In this document: one piece after another, positions 28,378-37,135 of the stretch | How positions within the stretch are numbered: the first letter of the stretch is position 1 | How the letters are laid out: each line of letters begins with the position of its first letter | Assembly: GCF_018588885.1 (NCBI RefSeq) | Contig: NZ_JAFFIW010000001.1 | Span: 62,001 to 126,000, forward strand | Source of the DNA: Mesorhizobium sp. dw_380 | GTDB lineage: Bacteria; Pseudomonadota; Alphaproteobacteria; Rhizobiales; Rhizobiaceae | Direction: 5' to 3' | Length of the DNA stretch: 64,000 nucleotides | Position numbers and translations under genes: made by a program | Notes under the pieces: generated by a model | What the model saw: only the letters and a program-made list of their open reading frames with translations | Databases searched by the model: none | What the model was told of the DNA's origin: nothing

Positions 28378-29487
28378 CTAGCTCTTCAGGAATGTCGTGA
28401 GCGCGGCGACAACGCCGCGATTGGCCTCTTCGGTGCCGACGGTCATGCGCAGCGCATTGGGAAAGCCGTAGCCGGAAACGCGCCGCAATATATAGCCGCG
28501 CGCCGTCAGGTAATCGTCGGCCGCCGCCGCCGAATGCTTCTGGTCGTCGGGAAAATGGATGAGGATGAAATTGCCGACGCTGGGCGTAACTCGCAATCCA
28601 AGCCCGGTCATTTGTTCGCTCAGCCAGGTCAGCCAGGTCTCGTTGTGCGCCACGCTGCGCTCGACATGGGCGCGATCGCGGATTGCCGCGATGCCGGCCT
28701 CGATCGCCGTCGCGTTGACGTTGAAGGGGCCGCGCACGCGGTTAATGGCGTCGACGATGTGCATCGGTCCGTACATCCAGCCGATCCGTGCACCGCCAAG
28801 GCCGATCTTGGAGAAGGTGCGGGTCATCACAACGTTCTCGGAGCCGCTAACCAGTTCGATCCCGGCTTCGTAATCGTTGCGGCGGACATATTCGGCATAG
28901 GCCGCATCGAGAACCAGAAGCACATTTCTGGGCAGACCGGCATGCAGCCGGCGCACCTCCTGGAAAGGCACATAGGTGCCGGTCGGATTGTTCGGGTTGG
29001 CAAGGAAAACGATTTTCGTCCGCGGTGTGACGGCCGCCAGCATCGCATCGATGTCCGCGCGCTCGTCGGTCTCCTTGACCACGACCGGCTTGGCGCCGGC
29101 CGACTGGATGTAGATCTTGTAGACCATGAAGGCATGTTCGGTGAACATGGCCTCGTCGCCGGGCGCGAGATAGGTCTGCGCCAGCAGGCCGAGGATTTCG
29201 TCGGAGCCGTTGGAACAGATGATGTTGGCCGGGTTGAGCCCATGCACCTCCCCGATCGCCTCGCGCAGCCGCCTGGCGGTGCCGTCGGGATAGACGTCGA
29301 GCCTGGCGGCGACCTCACGCGCGGCTTCGATCGCCTTCGGCGAGGGACCGAGAGGGTTCTCGTTCGACGACAGCTTATAGACCTTGGCGACACCGGCCGG
29401 CGCCGTGCTCTTGCCGGGCACATAGGCGTCGATGTCCATGATGCCCGCGCGCGGGGTTGGACGTGCCTGATCCGGTGTCTGGTTCAT
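28378..29487 (-). CDS. hisC: histidinol-phosphate aminotransferase
   Basis: A 369-residue PLP aminotransferase (fold I). The Schiff-base lysine is K227 in [22 protein letters not shown] is at 164-170, [11 protein letters not shown] at 40-50 and the phosphate-binding Arg in GARIG. It transaminates histidinol phosphate; HisC of this type can also act on aromatic amino acids, which fits its pairing with a prephenate/arogenate dehydrogenase. The start ATG at 29487 fits the family length; the frame stays open to 30036 over the metX leader. Confidence 0.93.
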   Translation of the reverse strand: MNQTPDQARPTPRAGIMDIDAYVPGKSTAPAGVAKVYKLSSNENPLGPSPKAIEAAREVAARLDVYPDGTARRLREAIGEVHGLNPANIICSNGSDEILGLLAQTYLAPGDEAMFTEHAFMVYKIYIQSAGAKPVVVKETDERADIDAMLAAVTPRTKIVFLANPNNPTGTYVPFQEVRRLHAGLPRNVLLVLDAAYAEYVRRNDYEAGIELVSGSENVVMTRTFSKIGLGGARIGWMYGPMHIVDAINRVRGPFNVNATAIEAGIAAIRDRAHVERSVAHNETWLTWLSEQMTGLGLRVTPSVGNFILIHFPDDQKHSAAAADDYLTARGYILRRVSGYGFPNALRMTVGTEEANRGVVAALTTFLKS

Positions 29488-29614
29488 TTTTTGCAAAATC
29501 CGTCGAAATTGCCTCCACCCGGAAGCCGCAGCGGAAATACAAGCCATGGCCCGCAATGTCGAGAGGCGGCCGTGGTGCCAGCAGCCGGCCCACGAGCCGG
29601 CCCAGTAGCCGGCA

Positions 29615-29643
29615 TTGACGGCAAGGCGGACGAGTTCTAGAAG
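29615..29643 (+). promoter_or_regulatory. sigma-70-type promoter of metX
   Basis: TTGACG (29615-29620), a 17-bp spacer and TAGAAG (29638-29643). The predicted transcription start near 29650 lies a few bases before the first base of the SAM-II aptamer, which supports the assignment. Confidence 0.6.
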
Positions 29644-29656
29644 GACAGCGACAGTT

Positions 29657-29713
29657 CCGTGGTGATTTGGCCGGTCGGCTTGCAGCCACGTTAAACAATT
29701 CGCTAAAGGGCCG
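29657..29713 (+). ncRNA. SAM-II riboswitch in the metX leader
   Basis: The leader contains the SAM-II hallmarks in order: P1 5' strand CGTGG (29658-29662), TGATTTGG, TTGCA, P1 3' strand CCACG (29686-29690), GTTAAA, and CTAAAGGGCC. GGCC at 29669-29672 can pair with GGCC at 29709-29712 to form the pseudoknot. SAM-II aptamers are known upstream of metX/metA in alphaproteobacteria and bind S-adenosylmethionine to reduce expression. An intrinsic terminator lies 14 bases downstream, suggesting transcriptional control. Confidence 0.9.
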
Positions 29714-29726
29714 TTTGCGTGACGTA

Positions 29727-29758
29727 ACCGGCTTTGCGAAGGCAATGCCGGTTTTTTT
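29727..29758 (+). terminator. intrinsic terminator of the metX riboswitch
   Basis: ACCGGC (29727-29732) pairs with GCCGGT (29747-29752) and is followed by a run of seven T residues. It sits between the SAM-II aptamer and the metX start, where it would act as the expression platform. The 359-bp hisC-metX gap otherwise holds the promoter, the aptamer and about 90 bases of untranslated leader. Confidence 0.8.
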
Positions 29759-29846
29759 GTCGTCCGCGACCGGCCGGACGGACGCATCGGCGGCGCGGAG
29801 ATCGGCAGCGGTTTTCGCAAGAGCACGGTGCAGCAAGAGAGAATTG

Positions 29847-31016
29847 ATGGCCGCTCTGCGCGCAGGAAAGACCAACGAGGAGGCCGACAAGCCGTCGAGC
29901 CCGGTGTTGCGCTTCGGGTCCGACAAGCCGCTGAAGCTCGACGCCGGCACGCTGCTGTCGCCGTTTCAGATCGCGTACCAGACCTATGGCACGCTGAACG
30001 ATGCCCGCTCCAACGCCATCCTCGTCTGCCACGCACTGACCGGCGACCAGCATGTCGCCAGCACCAATCCGGTGACCGGCAAGCCGGGTTGGTGGGAAGT
30101 GCTGATCGGCCCGGGCAAGATCATCGACACCAGCCGTTTCTTCGTCATCTGCTCCAACGTCATCGGTGGCTGCCTGGGTTCCACAGGACCGGCCTCGACC
30201 AACCCCGCCACCGGCAAGCCCTATGGGCTCGACCTACCAATCATTACCATCCGCGACATGGTGCGTGCGCAGCAGATGCTGATCGACCATTTCGGCATCG
30301 AAAAGCTGTTCTGCGTGCTCGGCGGCTCGATGGGCGGCATGCAGGTGCTGGAATGGGCGTCGAGCTATCCGGAGCGCGTCTTCTCGGCGCTGCCGATCGC
30401 CACCGGCGCCCGCCATTCCTCGCAGAATATCGCCTTCCACGAGGTCGGCCGGCAAGCCGTCATGGCCGATCCGGACTGGCATGGCGGCAAATATTTCGAT
30501 TACGGCAAGCGCCCGGAAAAAGGCTTGGCGGTGGCGCGCATGGCCGCCCACATCACCTATCTTTCCGAAGCCGCCCTGCACCGCAAATTCGGCCGCAATC
30601 TGCAGGATCGCGAAGCGCTGACCTTCGGCTTCGACGCCGACTTCCAGATCGAAAGCTATCTGCGCCACCAGGGCATGACCTTCGTCGATCGCTTCGACGC
30701 CAATTCCTACCTCTACATGACGCGGTCGATGGACTATTTCGACCTCGCCGCCGACCATGGCGGCCGGTTGGCCGACGCCTTCGCCAGCACCAAGACCCGT
30801 TTCTGCCTGGTGTCCTTCACTTCGGATTGGCTGTTTCCGACCGAGGAGAGCCGCTCGATCGTGCATGCGCTCAACGCCGCCGGCGCATCGGTGTCCTTCG
30901 TCGAGATCGAGACCGATCGCGGCCACGACGCCTTCCTGCTCGACGAGCCGGAACTGTTTGCCGCCATCAACGGCTTCATCGGCTCCGCGGCACGGGCGAG
31001 AGGGCTAAGCGCATGA
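29847..31016 (+). CDS. metX: homoserine O-acetyltransferase
   Basis: A 389-residue alpha/beta-hydrolase-fold enzyme that acylates homoserine with acetyl-CoA, the first committed step of methionine synthesis. The nucleophile is S161 in GGSMGGMQ; the Asp is in SFTSDWLFP and the His in [10 protein letters not shown] near the C-terminus. A succinyl-specific variant cannot be ruled out from sequence alone. The ATG at 29847 is preferred over upstream codons that overlap the terminator. metW follows. Confidence 0.95.
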   Translation: MAALRAGKTNEEADKPSSPVLRFGSDKPLKLDAGTLLSPFQIAYQTYGTLNDARSNAILVCHALTGDQHVASTNPVTGKPGWWEVLIGPGKIIDTSRFFVICSNVIGGCLGSTGPASTNPATGKPYGLDLPIITIRDMVRAQQMLIDHFGIEKLFCVLGGSMGGMQVLEWASSYPERVFSALPIATGARHSSQNIAFHEVGRQAVMADPDWHGGKYFDYGKRPEKGLAVARMAAHITYLSEAALHRKFGRNLQDREALTFGFDADFQIESYLRHQGMTFVDRFDANSYLYMTRSMDYFDLAADHGGRLADAFASTKTRFCLVSFTSDWLFPTEESRSIVHALNAAGASVSFVEIETDRGHDAFLLDEPELFAAINGFIGSAARARGLSA

Positions 31017-31065
31017 CCCCGGGAAATTGCAGATTTTCCAGATGCGCCAGACAAGAGGCGACATT

Positions 31066-31680
31066 ATGAGCGTCAACGGCAGCCAGCGCGTCGACCTCGA
31101 GGTCGTCGCCAACCTCATCCCGCCGCAGTCCCGGGTGCTCGACGTCGGTTCGGGCGACGGCTCGCTGCTCGAATTGCTGCAGGACACCAAGCAGGTCGAC
31201 GGCCGCGGGCTGGAACTGTCGCAGCGCGGCGTCAACGAATGCGTGGCGCGCGGCCTCTCCGTCATTCAGGGCGATGCCGACAAGGATCTCGAATTCTATC
31301 CCGACAAGGGCTTTGACTTCGTCGTGCTGTCGCAAACGCTGCAGGCCACCCGCAACCCCAAGCTGGTGCTCGATGAACTGCTCAGGATCGGCAACCGGGC
31401 GATCGTCTCCTTCCCCAATTTCGGCCATTGGCGGGTGCGTCTGTCGCTGTTCGTCAAAGGCCGCATGCCGGTGACCAAGGACCTGCCCTATTCCTGGTAC
31501 GACACGCCCAACATCCATTTCTGCACCATCCGCGACTTCGTCAATCTGTGCGAGGAGCTGGGCGCGACGGTGGAAAAGGCGACGGCGCTCGACGCCAGCG
31601 GCCAGAAGATCGGCCTGTCGATGCCCTGGTGGTTCTGGAATTTCTTTGGCCAGCAGGCCGTGTTCTTGCTGAAGCGATAA
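31066..31680 (+). CDS. metW: methionine biosynthesis protein MetW
   Basis: A 204-residue class I SAM-methyltransferase-like protein. VLDVGSGDG (24-32) is motif I, and SWYDTPNIHFCTIRDF is characteristic of MetW. MetW works with MetX in many Proteobacteria and may activate it. The ATG at 31066 has AGAGGCG upstream; starts at 31027 (TTG) and 31042 (ATG) are alternatives. It lies 49 bp after metX and should share its transcript. Confidence 0.93.
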   Translation: MSVNGSQRVDLEVVANLIPPQSRVLDVGSGDGSLLELLQDTKQVDGRGLELSQRGVNECVARGLSVIQGDADKDLEFYPDKGFDFVVLSQTLQATRNPKLVLDELLRIGNRAIVSFPNFGHWRVRLSLFVKGRMPVTKDLPYSWYDTPNIHFCTIRDFVNLCEELGATVEKATALDASGQKIGLSMPWWFWNFFGQQAVFLLKR

Positions 31681-31692
31681 GGCACAGCACGT

Positions 31693-32013
31693 CTATGCCA
31701 GGACGTCCGTCGCCTTGTGCGGATGTTCGACGCCGTCGGCGAACACCACGTCGGATTGAGAATTGTCCGTGCGCAGCGCCAGTATCGCCTGGTAGGCCGG
31801 TGAATCATACCAGCCGCGCGCATGCTGCCTGTCGGGAAACTCGATGATGATGAGGTGGCCCGGCCACTCGTTCTCGATCACTTCAACATCGCCGCCATGG
31901 ACCAGGAAACGACCGCCGAAAGGTTCCAGCGTAGCATCGATCTTGTGCAGGTACTCGACGATCTGCGGGCCCATCGTTGCTTGGCGCATGTGGGCAACGG
32001 CGTAAGCGGCCAT
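31693..32013 (-). CDS. DUF1330 protein
   Basis: A 106-residue ferredoxin-like dimeric alpha/beta-barrel protein of the DUF1330 family (AAYAVAHMRQATMGPQIVEYL, PFGGRFLVHGGDVEVIE, WYDSPAYQAILALR). Function is unknown. The ATG at 32013 is well supported by AGAAGGAG upstream. It is convergent with metW, 12 bp apart. Confidence 0.88.
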   Translation of the reverse strand: MAAYAVAHMRQATMGPQIVEYLHKIDATLEPFGGRFLVHGGDVEVIENEWPGHLIIIEFPDRQHARGWYDSPAYQAILALRTDNSQSDVVFADGVEHPHKATDVLA

Positions 32014-32032
32014 GGCATAACTCCTTCTGGTT

Positions 32033-32054
32033 CGAGGCCAGGTCATCGGCCTCG
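32033..32054. other. 7-bp stem-loop in the 5' leader of the DUF1330 gene; gap 32014-32378
   Basis: CGAGGCC (32033-32039) and GGCCTCG (32048-32054) form a perfect stem with an 8-nt loop, 20 bases upstream of the DUF1330 start. A second short dyad ACCTC-T-GAGGT lies at 32093-32103. Either could be an operator or leader hairpin. The rest of the 365-bp gap between DUF1330 and the glycosyltransferase gene shows no feature I can name. Confidence 0.3.
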
Positions 32055-32378
32055 CAAGAACAATCTGCCCAAACATCAGCCGCAATGCGATTACCTCTGA
32101 GGTTATCGAACACATGCGCTTCGCGTCAGGCTGCCCCATCTTCGCATGGGCGATTCGCAGGCATCACGGGCAGCGATAGTGTTGCACTGGAAGCGCTAGC
32201 CGCGGGAATTCGTCCTTCCACATGAATTGTGCCGCGGCGCAACGAGTGACATGAGTGGCCGTCTTTTGTAGTCTCGGAACGCGTGTCATGAGGGTCACGG
32301 AAGGGGACGTCCGATCCATTTGACCATCCTGAAGATCGAGGGAACCGGCAGGACGCACATTTTTGCGCTGGACGCGGC

Positions 32379-33293
32379 ATGACTGGGAAGTCGGAGCGCT
32401 CGCCCCTCATCACGGTCATCACGCCGACCCACAACCGGCGCGAAACGGTGCTGCGCGCCGTCGAAAGCGTGCTTTCCCAAACCATGCCGAGGCTTGAGCA
32501 TATCGTTGTCGACGATGGCTCCTCCGACGGAACCGAGGCGGCGCTCGCCCGCATTCGCGACCCGCGGCTGATCTATGTCGGCGCGAAATGGCGAGGTGCC
32601 AACGCTGCCAGGAATGCAGGCATCGAGCGCGCCCAGGCGCCCGTGGTGACATTCCTCGATTCCGACGACGTCTACCTGCCGCATCGGGTCGAACGGACCT
32701 TGAAATGGTTTGATGATAATCCGGCGCTTCAGGTGCTGCTCTCTTCGTATGTTTCCCTGAAGGGAAACCGAGCCACCAACAGTGTCAATCGTACTGCCTT
32801 TCTGAGCCCGTCAATGCTGGAGCGAGCGGTGGTTGCACAAACGGCCTTCGTCGCCGGCTCTGCGATAACGGCCCGTCGCGAAGCCTTGCTGGCGATCGGC
32901 GGCTACGACAGCGACATCACCCGGATGCAGGATCGGGAATTGTTGCTGCGCCTGGCGCGGCGCTTCGGCGCGCAATTGTCCAGGGATATCGACTGGACGA
33001 AACACAATTCGCAGAATTCGATTTCTGGCCGCAGGGCGGGTTACGTCGAAGCCTATGCGGACCTGATGGGCAAACACCCGCAGATCGCCCGCAGCTACCC
33101 TCACATCCCGCCTTTCATGATCACGCGGCAGATCATTGCCGATCTTCTCAAAGGCCGGATACCTGAGGCTTTCGCAGGCTACATGGCTAACCGCTCGTCG
33201 CAAGCGCTTGGCTATTCATTGCCGGAACTGATCAATGGCTATCTCTATGGCCGGCGTTGGCGTCGCGATCTCTACGATGAAGTTCGCGACTAA
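32379..33293 (+). CDS. family 2 glycosyltransferase
   Basis: A 304-residue GT-A fold enzyme (ITVITPTHNRRETVLRAVESVL, VVDDGSSDG at 43-51, nucleotide-sugar/metal motif LDSDD at 93-97, acceptor-side QDRELLLRLARRFG). It transfers a sugar to an envelope polysaccharide or similar acceptor; donor and acceptor are unknown. There is no membrane helix. It stands alone between DUF1330 and DUF1194 genes with no polysaccharide genes around it. Confidence 0.88.
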   Translation: MTGKSERSPLITVITPTHNRRETVLRAVESVLSQTMPRLEHIVVDDGSSDGTEAALARIRDPRLIYVGAKWRGANAARNAGIERAQAPVVTFLDSDDVYLPHRVERTLKWFDDNPALQVLLSSYVSLKGNRATNSVNRTAFLSPSMLERAVVAQTAFVAGSAITARREALLAIGGYDSDITRMQDRELLLRLARRFGAQLSRDIDWTKHNSQNSISGRRAGYVEAYADLMGKHPQIARSYPHIPPFMITRQIIADLLKGRIPEAFAGYMANRSSQALGYSLPELINGYLYGRRWRRDLYDEVRD

Positions 33294-33322
33294 TCTGCGG
33301 CAGCGCCGGCGCGGCCGACGAT

Positions 33323-34123
33323 TTACCGGTCGAGTTCCGGGAAATACGGATCCGAAAAGAAACGCCTGTCCCGCTCCCCTTGCAAGCAGTTGATCGGCGC
33401 GTCCGTGGCGACGTGAGTGACCCTCGCCTTGTCCTGAATGCCGGTCACTTCGAGGATTAGCTTGCGGCGGATGGCGGTGGAGAATTCGGCGGCCGCGTGG
33501 ATCGGCAGCACGAAGGAACCGGGCCCGCCGGTCACACACCGTGCATAATACTGGTCGAGATGACTGAAGGTCGGCGATGGGTTGATCAGGATCGGCAGCC
33601 CGTTGATGACGACGCCTTTTGCGATTGCCGCATCGCGCATCGCGGTGACCGGCGGCCCGATATTGTTGGGGCCATCGCCCGATATGTCGATGACGCTCCG
33701 CTCGCCGGCAAAATTCGTTCTATCGAACAGCCCGGCGCCGAAGGCAAGCGCGGCGGAAATCGAGGTGCCGCGAAAACTTCGGAACGGGCGCGCCGCGACC
33801 TTGTCGGCAAAGCTGTTGGCGCTGTCGGCGCTGTCGATGATCCGCCAGGTGATAACCGCATCATCGCGCACCGTGCCGGCCCATTCGAAATAAGCGAGCG
33901 CGATGCGGCCCGTATTGCCGGACCGAACAGCCTGGACGAAGTCGGGATGCCGCAGCGCCTCGACATAGCCGGCGCGTTGCAAGGCAAATTCCTTCTCGTC
34001 CATCGACAACGAGATGTCGACCGCCAGCACCAGTTCGACGTCGACGGCCAGCGCCTCCGGTGGCGAGGCAACAGGGACAGCCTGCGCGCAGGCGAGACAG
34101 GCAAACAGAAGAGCATCAAGCAT
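33323..34123 (-). CDS. DUF1194 secreted von Willebrand A-like protein
   Basis: A 266-residue protein with an apparent signal peptide (cleavage about residue 22-26) and a VWA domain whose metal site is DISLS (36-40). YYARCVTGGPGSFVLPIHAA is typical of DUF1194. No enzymatic role is known; VWA domains usually bind partner proteins through Mg2+. It is downstream of and on the same strand as the ABC exporter, 87 bp apart. Confidence 0.85.
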   Translation of the reverse strand: MLDALLFACLACAQAVPVASPPEALAVDVELVLAVDISLSMDEKEFALQRAGYVEALRHPDFVQAVRSGNTGRIALAYFEWAGTVRDDAVITWRIIDSADSANSFADKVAARPFRSFRGTSISAALAFGAGLFDRTNFAGERSVIDISGDGPNNIGPPVTAMRDAAIAKGVVINGLPILINPSPTFSHLDQYYARCVTGGPGSFVLPIHAAAEFSTAIRRKLILEVTGIQDKARVTHVATDAPINCLQGERDRRFFSDPYFPELDR

Positions 34124-34210
34124 GGCCGACGCCAGTGTTGTTTCTCCTGGAAATCTTCCATCGCGATCACGGCAAAATAAGGTTTTGCGGCGCTATTCTC
34201 GATATCGGCC

Positions 34211-36031
34211 TTATTTCGCGTGATGCGCGGCGACGGGCGGCGGCTCGATCGCGCCGGCCCTGACACGGACAGGCTTCAGCGCCGGGGCGCCGGTATCCTT
34301 CACGATCGTCAAACCGCGCGGAAAGAACTGATTGTTGTGCTGGCCACGCCCGATGTTGATGATCGCAGATCCCTTCAGATGCTTTTCCAGCATCGACAGC
34401 ACGCGCCGCAGCGAGGGTCCGTCGAACGCGTCCATGGCTTCGTCGATGATCACCCATTTCGGCTGCCGCAGGGCGAGCCTGGCCACGCCCAGCAAGCGCT
34501 GTTCGTCATCGCCCAACTCATGGTCCCAGCGCCCGACGCGGTCGAGCGACGACGACAGCCGTTCAAGACCAACCTCTGCCAGCACCGCCGAAATGTCGGC
34601 ATCGCTCGCAGGCGCATGCCCGTTCGCGTGATTGAGCACCTCGCGCAACGTGCCGGCCGGCAAATATGGGACGCGCGGCACGAAGATGAGGGTTTCCCCA
34701 GCCGGCAGGCCGATCTTGCCGCTGCCCCACGGCCACAGCCCGGCAATGGCGCGGAAGAACAGCGTCTTGCCGGCACCCGGTTCGCCGGTGATCATGACGC
34801 GTTCGCCGGGGCGGATTTCTACATGCTGGTCGGAGAGTTTGGCACAGCCCTCCGGCGAGGCCACTGTAAGCTTCTCGAACGTCAGCTTGCCATTGGCATT
34901 TTGATCGAAGGTGATGCGCTTTTCGGTGCCGTGCAGCACATCGGTTTCATTGAGCGCGATGCGGAAGTCGGCGACACGCATCAGCGTGGCGCGCCAATCG
35001 GCGATGCTGCCGATGTTGTTGATGAACCAGCGCAACGAAGAATGAACCTGGTTGAAGGCGCCGACCGCCATCATCAGCCCGCCAAAGCTGATATCGCCCG
35101 CGAAATAGACCGGCGAGGCGACCAGGATCGGCGCTACGACAGTGATCCAGCCATAGGTATCGGTCACCCAGGACAGGTTGATCTGGGCAGTAAAAATGCG
35201 CCGCATGGCGCCCAGCACCGTGCCGAGATCAAGTTCGAGCCGTCGCCTGGCGTCGGCCTCGCCATGGTACAGCGCGATGGCATCGACATTCTCGTTGACG
35301 CGCACCATCGAGGAGCGCAGTTCCGCTTCCCGTGTGTAGCGGTCGCTGTTCAGGCTGATGAGCGGCCGCCCGACCAGCCAGCTCAGCCAGGAGGCGGTGC
35401 CGGCATAGAGGAACGCGGCCCAGACCATGTAGCCGGGTATGGCGAGAGACCAGCCGTTGACGTGGAAGACAAAGCCCGAAGACAGTTCCCACAGCACACC
35501 GACGAAGGATAGGAGCAGGATGAGCGACTGCAGCAGCCCGACGCCGAGATCGGTCGACAGGTCCGAGAAATGCGCCGCATCCTGCTGCATGCGCTGGTCG
35601 GGATTGACGCCGATGGCGCCGGCATTGGCCAGCCGGAAGGCCCGCGCCGGCCGCATCCACTGGTCGATCAGGTCCAGCGTCAGCGCCTCGCGCAGCTTCA
35701 GCCGGATCATCTGGTTGAACCAGGTCTGGCCGATATTGAGCACCAGCAGCCCACCGGCGATCATCGTGAAGACGAGGAGCTGATGCAGGAAGGCCGCCAT
35801 GTCGCGGCGCGCCAGCGCGTCATAGAAAGGCTGGTTCCAGCGGTTCAGCAGGACTTGGCCGATCGATGTCGCGACAATGACGGCCATCATGCCGACCGAC
35901 GTCCACAGCAACCATTTGCGAACCGGCGACCCCACCAGCGCCTGCTTGATCGTGGCTACCTGATCACGCAGGCTGCTGGCTTCGACAGCCACCAGCTGAA
36001 CGGTGGCCTGATTGTCCAGTTGATCAGCCAT
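34211..36031 (-). CDS. SbmA/BacA-like ABC transporter, fused permease and ATPase
   Basis: A 606-residue half-transporter: an SbmA/BacA-like (ABC membrane type 2) permease domain (about 1-345, with WNQPFYDALARRD and RWFINNIGSIADWRATLMRV) fused to an ABC ATPase domain. Walker A is GEPGAGKT (416-423), the signature is degenerate as LGDDEQ (506-511), and Walker B is WVIIDEAMDAFD (526-537) with the catalytic Glu. Relatives include YddA and the peroxisomal fatty-acid ABCD proteins. In rhizobia the family touches peptide import and very-long-chain fatty acid handling, so either is possible here. Confidence 0.88.
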   Translation of the reverse strand: MADQLDNQATVQLVAVEASSLRDQVATIKQALVGSPVRKWLLWTSVGMMAVIVATSIGQVLLNRWNQPFYDALARRDMAAFLHQLLVFTMIAGGLLVLNIGQTWFNQMIRLKLREALTLDLIDQWMRPARAFRLANAGAIGVNPDQRMQQDAAHFSDLSTDLGVGLLQSLILLLSFVGVLWELSSGFVFHVNGWSLAIPGYMVWAAFLYAGTASWLSWLVGRPLISLNSDRYTREAELRSSMVRVNENVDAIALYHGEADARRRLELDLGTVLGAMRRIFTAQINLSWVTDTYGWITVVAPILVASPVYFAGDISFGGLMMAVGAFNQVHSSLRWFINNIGSIADWRATLMRVADFRIALNETDVLHGTEKRITFDQNANGKLTFEKLTVASPEGCAKLSDQHVEIRPGERVMITGEPGAGKTLFFRAIAGLWPWGSGKIGLPAGETLIFVPRVPYLPAGTLREVLNHANGHAPASDADISAVLAEVGLERLSSSLDRVGRWDHELGDDEQRLLGVARLALRQPKWVIIDEAMDAFDGPSLRRVLSMLEKHLKGSAIINIGRGQHNNQFFPRGLTIVKDTGAPALKPVRVRAGAIEPPPVAAHHAK

Positions 36032-36161
36032 GCCAGAGGTCCTTACGTTCAGGTGCGATGCTGAAACCGGATGAAGAGAGCCAGCGCCCTTTATCCAGCC
36101 CGCGAGCCCAGCACGACAGATAGGTTGAAAAAATCCCGGGCGACGTAAGTTTCCATCTTGA

Positions 36162-36950
36162 TCACGAAGGTTTCACCTGGCTAGCGGACAGTGCCGCGCC
36201 TCCGGCCTCGGCACGGCGGCCGAGCCGCGTCGCACCGTGCGGCGACAGCACCGGCACGAAGACGCGCCGAGACGCGCGCTGGGCAACCGGCACGCCTTGA
36301 TAGAGCCGCTTCTGCGCCTCCACGACGATGACGCCGGAAAAGATCGGCCACAGCCGCCGGCCGACGCGTTCCAGCACATTGTGGAAGCGCATCATGAAGC
36401 GTCGCCGGGACGGGGGGAAGAACAAGGCATCCGACCAGGCCGCCGGCGTGAAATTCGCCTCGCGCAGCAATTCGGTGAGCTGCCCGCGTGAGAAAGGCCG
36501 CCCATTGCCGAACGGCGTATGCTCGAAGCGCGCCCAGACACCGCGCCGGTTGGGCACGACGATGACGACACGCCCCGCGGGCGACAGCACCCGCCATATC
36601 TCGTTCAGCGTCTCGCGCGGATTTTCGACATGTTCGAGCGAATGGACGAGCAGCATGCGGTCGATGCAGGAATCGACCAGCGGCAGTTCCTCGTCGAAAA
36701 CCAGGGCCGTCGCCGTCGGCCCCGTCGCCGGCCAGACGACGGCGCCCTGCGTCGCCGGCATGAAGGCGAAGACCCGCTCGGCATCGGTGCCAAAACGCTC
36801 CAGCCAAGGCAAGGTATAGCCGAGCCCAACCAGCCGTTCATTGGGCACGGTAGCCCATATCGACGACAGCGCCATGGTGATCGAGTGCTCGGCGAACCGG
36901 CCGAGCGTTGTCGAATAGAAGGAGCGAAGGTCGACGATGTCGGAATGCAT
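36162..36950 (-). CDS. class I SAM-dependent methyltransferase
   Basis: A 262-residue Methyltransf_11-like protein. The recognisable part is HSLEHVENPRETLNEIWRVLSPAGRVVIVVPN followed by RRGVWARFEHTPFGNGRPFSRGQL; the glycine-rich motif I is weak. The target is unknown. The ATG at 36950 is chosen because the longer frame to 37046 is encoded by the tandem repeat in the promoter region. It is divergent from gloB, a pairing I recall from other rhizobia. Confidence 0.82.
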   Translation of the reverse strand: MHSDIVDLRSFYSTTLGRFAEHSITMALSSIWATVPNERLVGLGYTLPWLERFGTDAERVFAFMPATQGAVVWPATGPTATALVFDEELPLVDSCIDRMLLVHSLEHVENPRETLNEIWRVLSPAGRVVIVVPNRRGVWARFEHTPFGNGRPFSRGQLTELLREANFTPAAWSDALFFPPSRRRFMMRFHNVLERVGRRLWPIFSGVIVVEAQKRLYQGVPVAQRASRRVFVPVLSPHGATRLGRRAEAGGAALSASQVKPS

Positions 36951-37011
36951 GTCAGGGATGTAGCCGTGATATCGGCTGGATTCAACAAAGGCCCTGACGC
37001 GGCCACACATC

Positions 37012-37090
37012 CCGGGAGTGACACTTGTCATCTCCGGGAGTGACACTTGTCATCTCCGGGACTGACATTTGTCATCTCCGGGATGACATC
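37012..37090. repeat. three-and-a-half tandem 22-bp units with TGACA dyads between methyltransferase and gloB
   Basis: Units at 37012-37033 and 37034-37055 are identical (CCGGGAGTGACACTTGTCAT plus CT), 37056-37077 differs at two positions, and 37078-37090 is a partial unit. Each full unit holds a perfect TGACA-N2-TGTCA dyad, so dyads recur every 22 bp, about two helical turns, on one DNA face. This could be a regulator array for the divergent pair or a remnant of a transposon end with multiple terminal repeats. Confidence 0.85.
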
Positions 37091-37135
37091 CGCCCGCTGG
37101 CGCCCTATGTCTGCGGCGACAAATGGAGAGATGCG

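Noticed and set aside
28534..29640. A 368-codon plus-strand frame opposite hisC
   Set aside because: Antisense shadow; hisC is certain.
37012..37090. CRISPR array
   Set aside because: The 22-bp units are directly adjacent with no spacers, and no cas genes are near.
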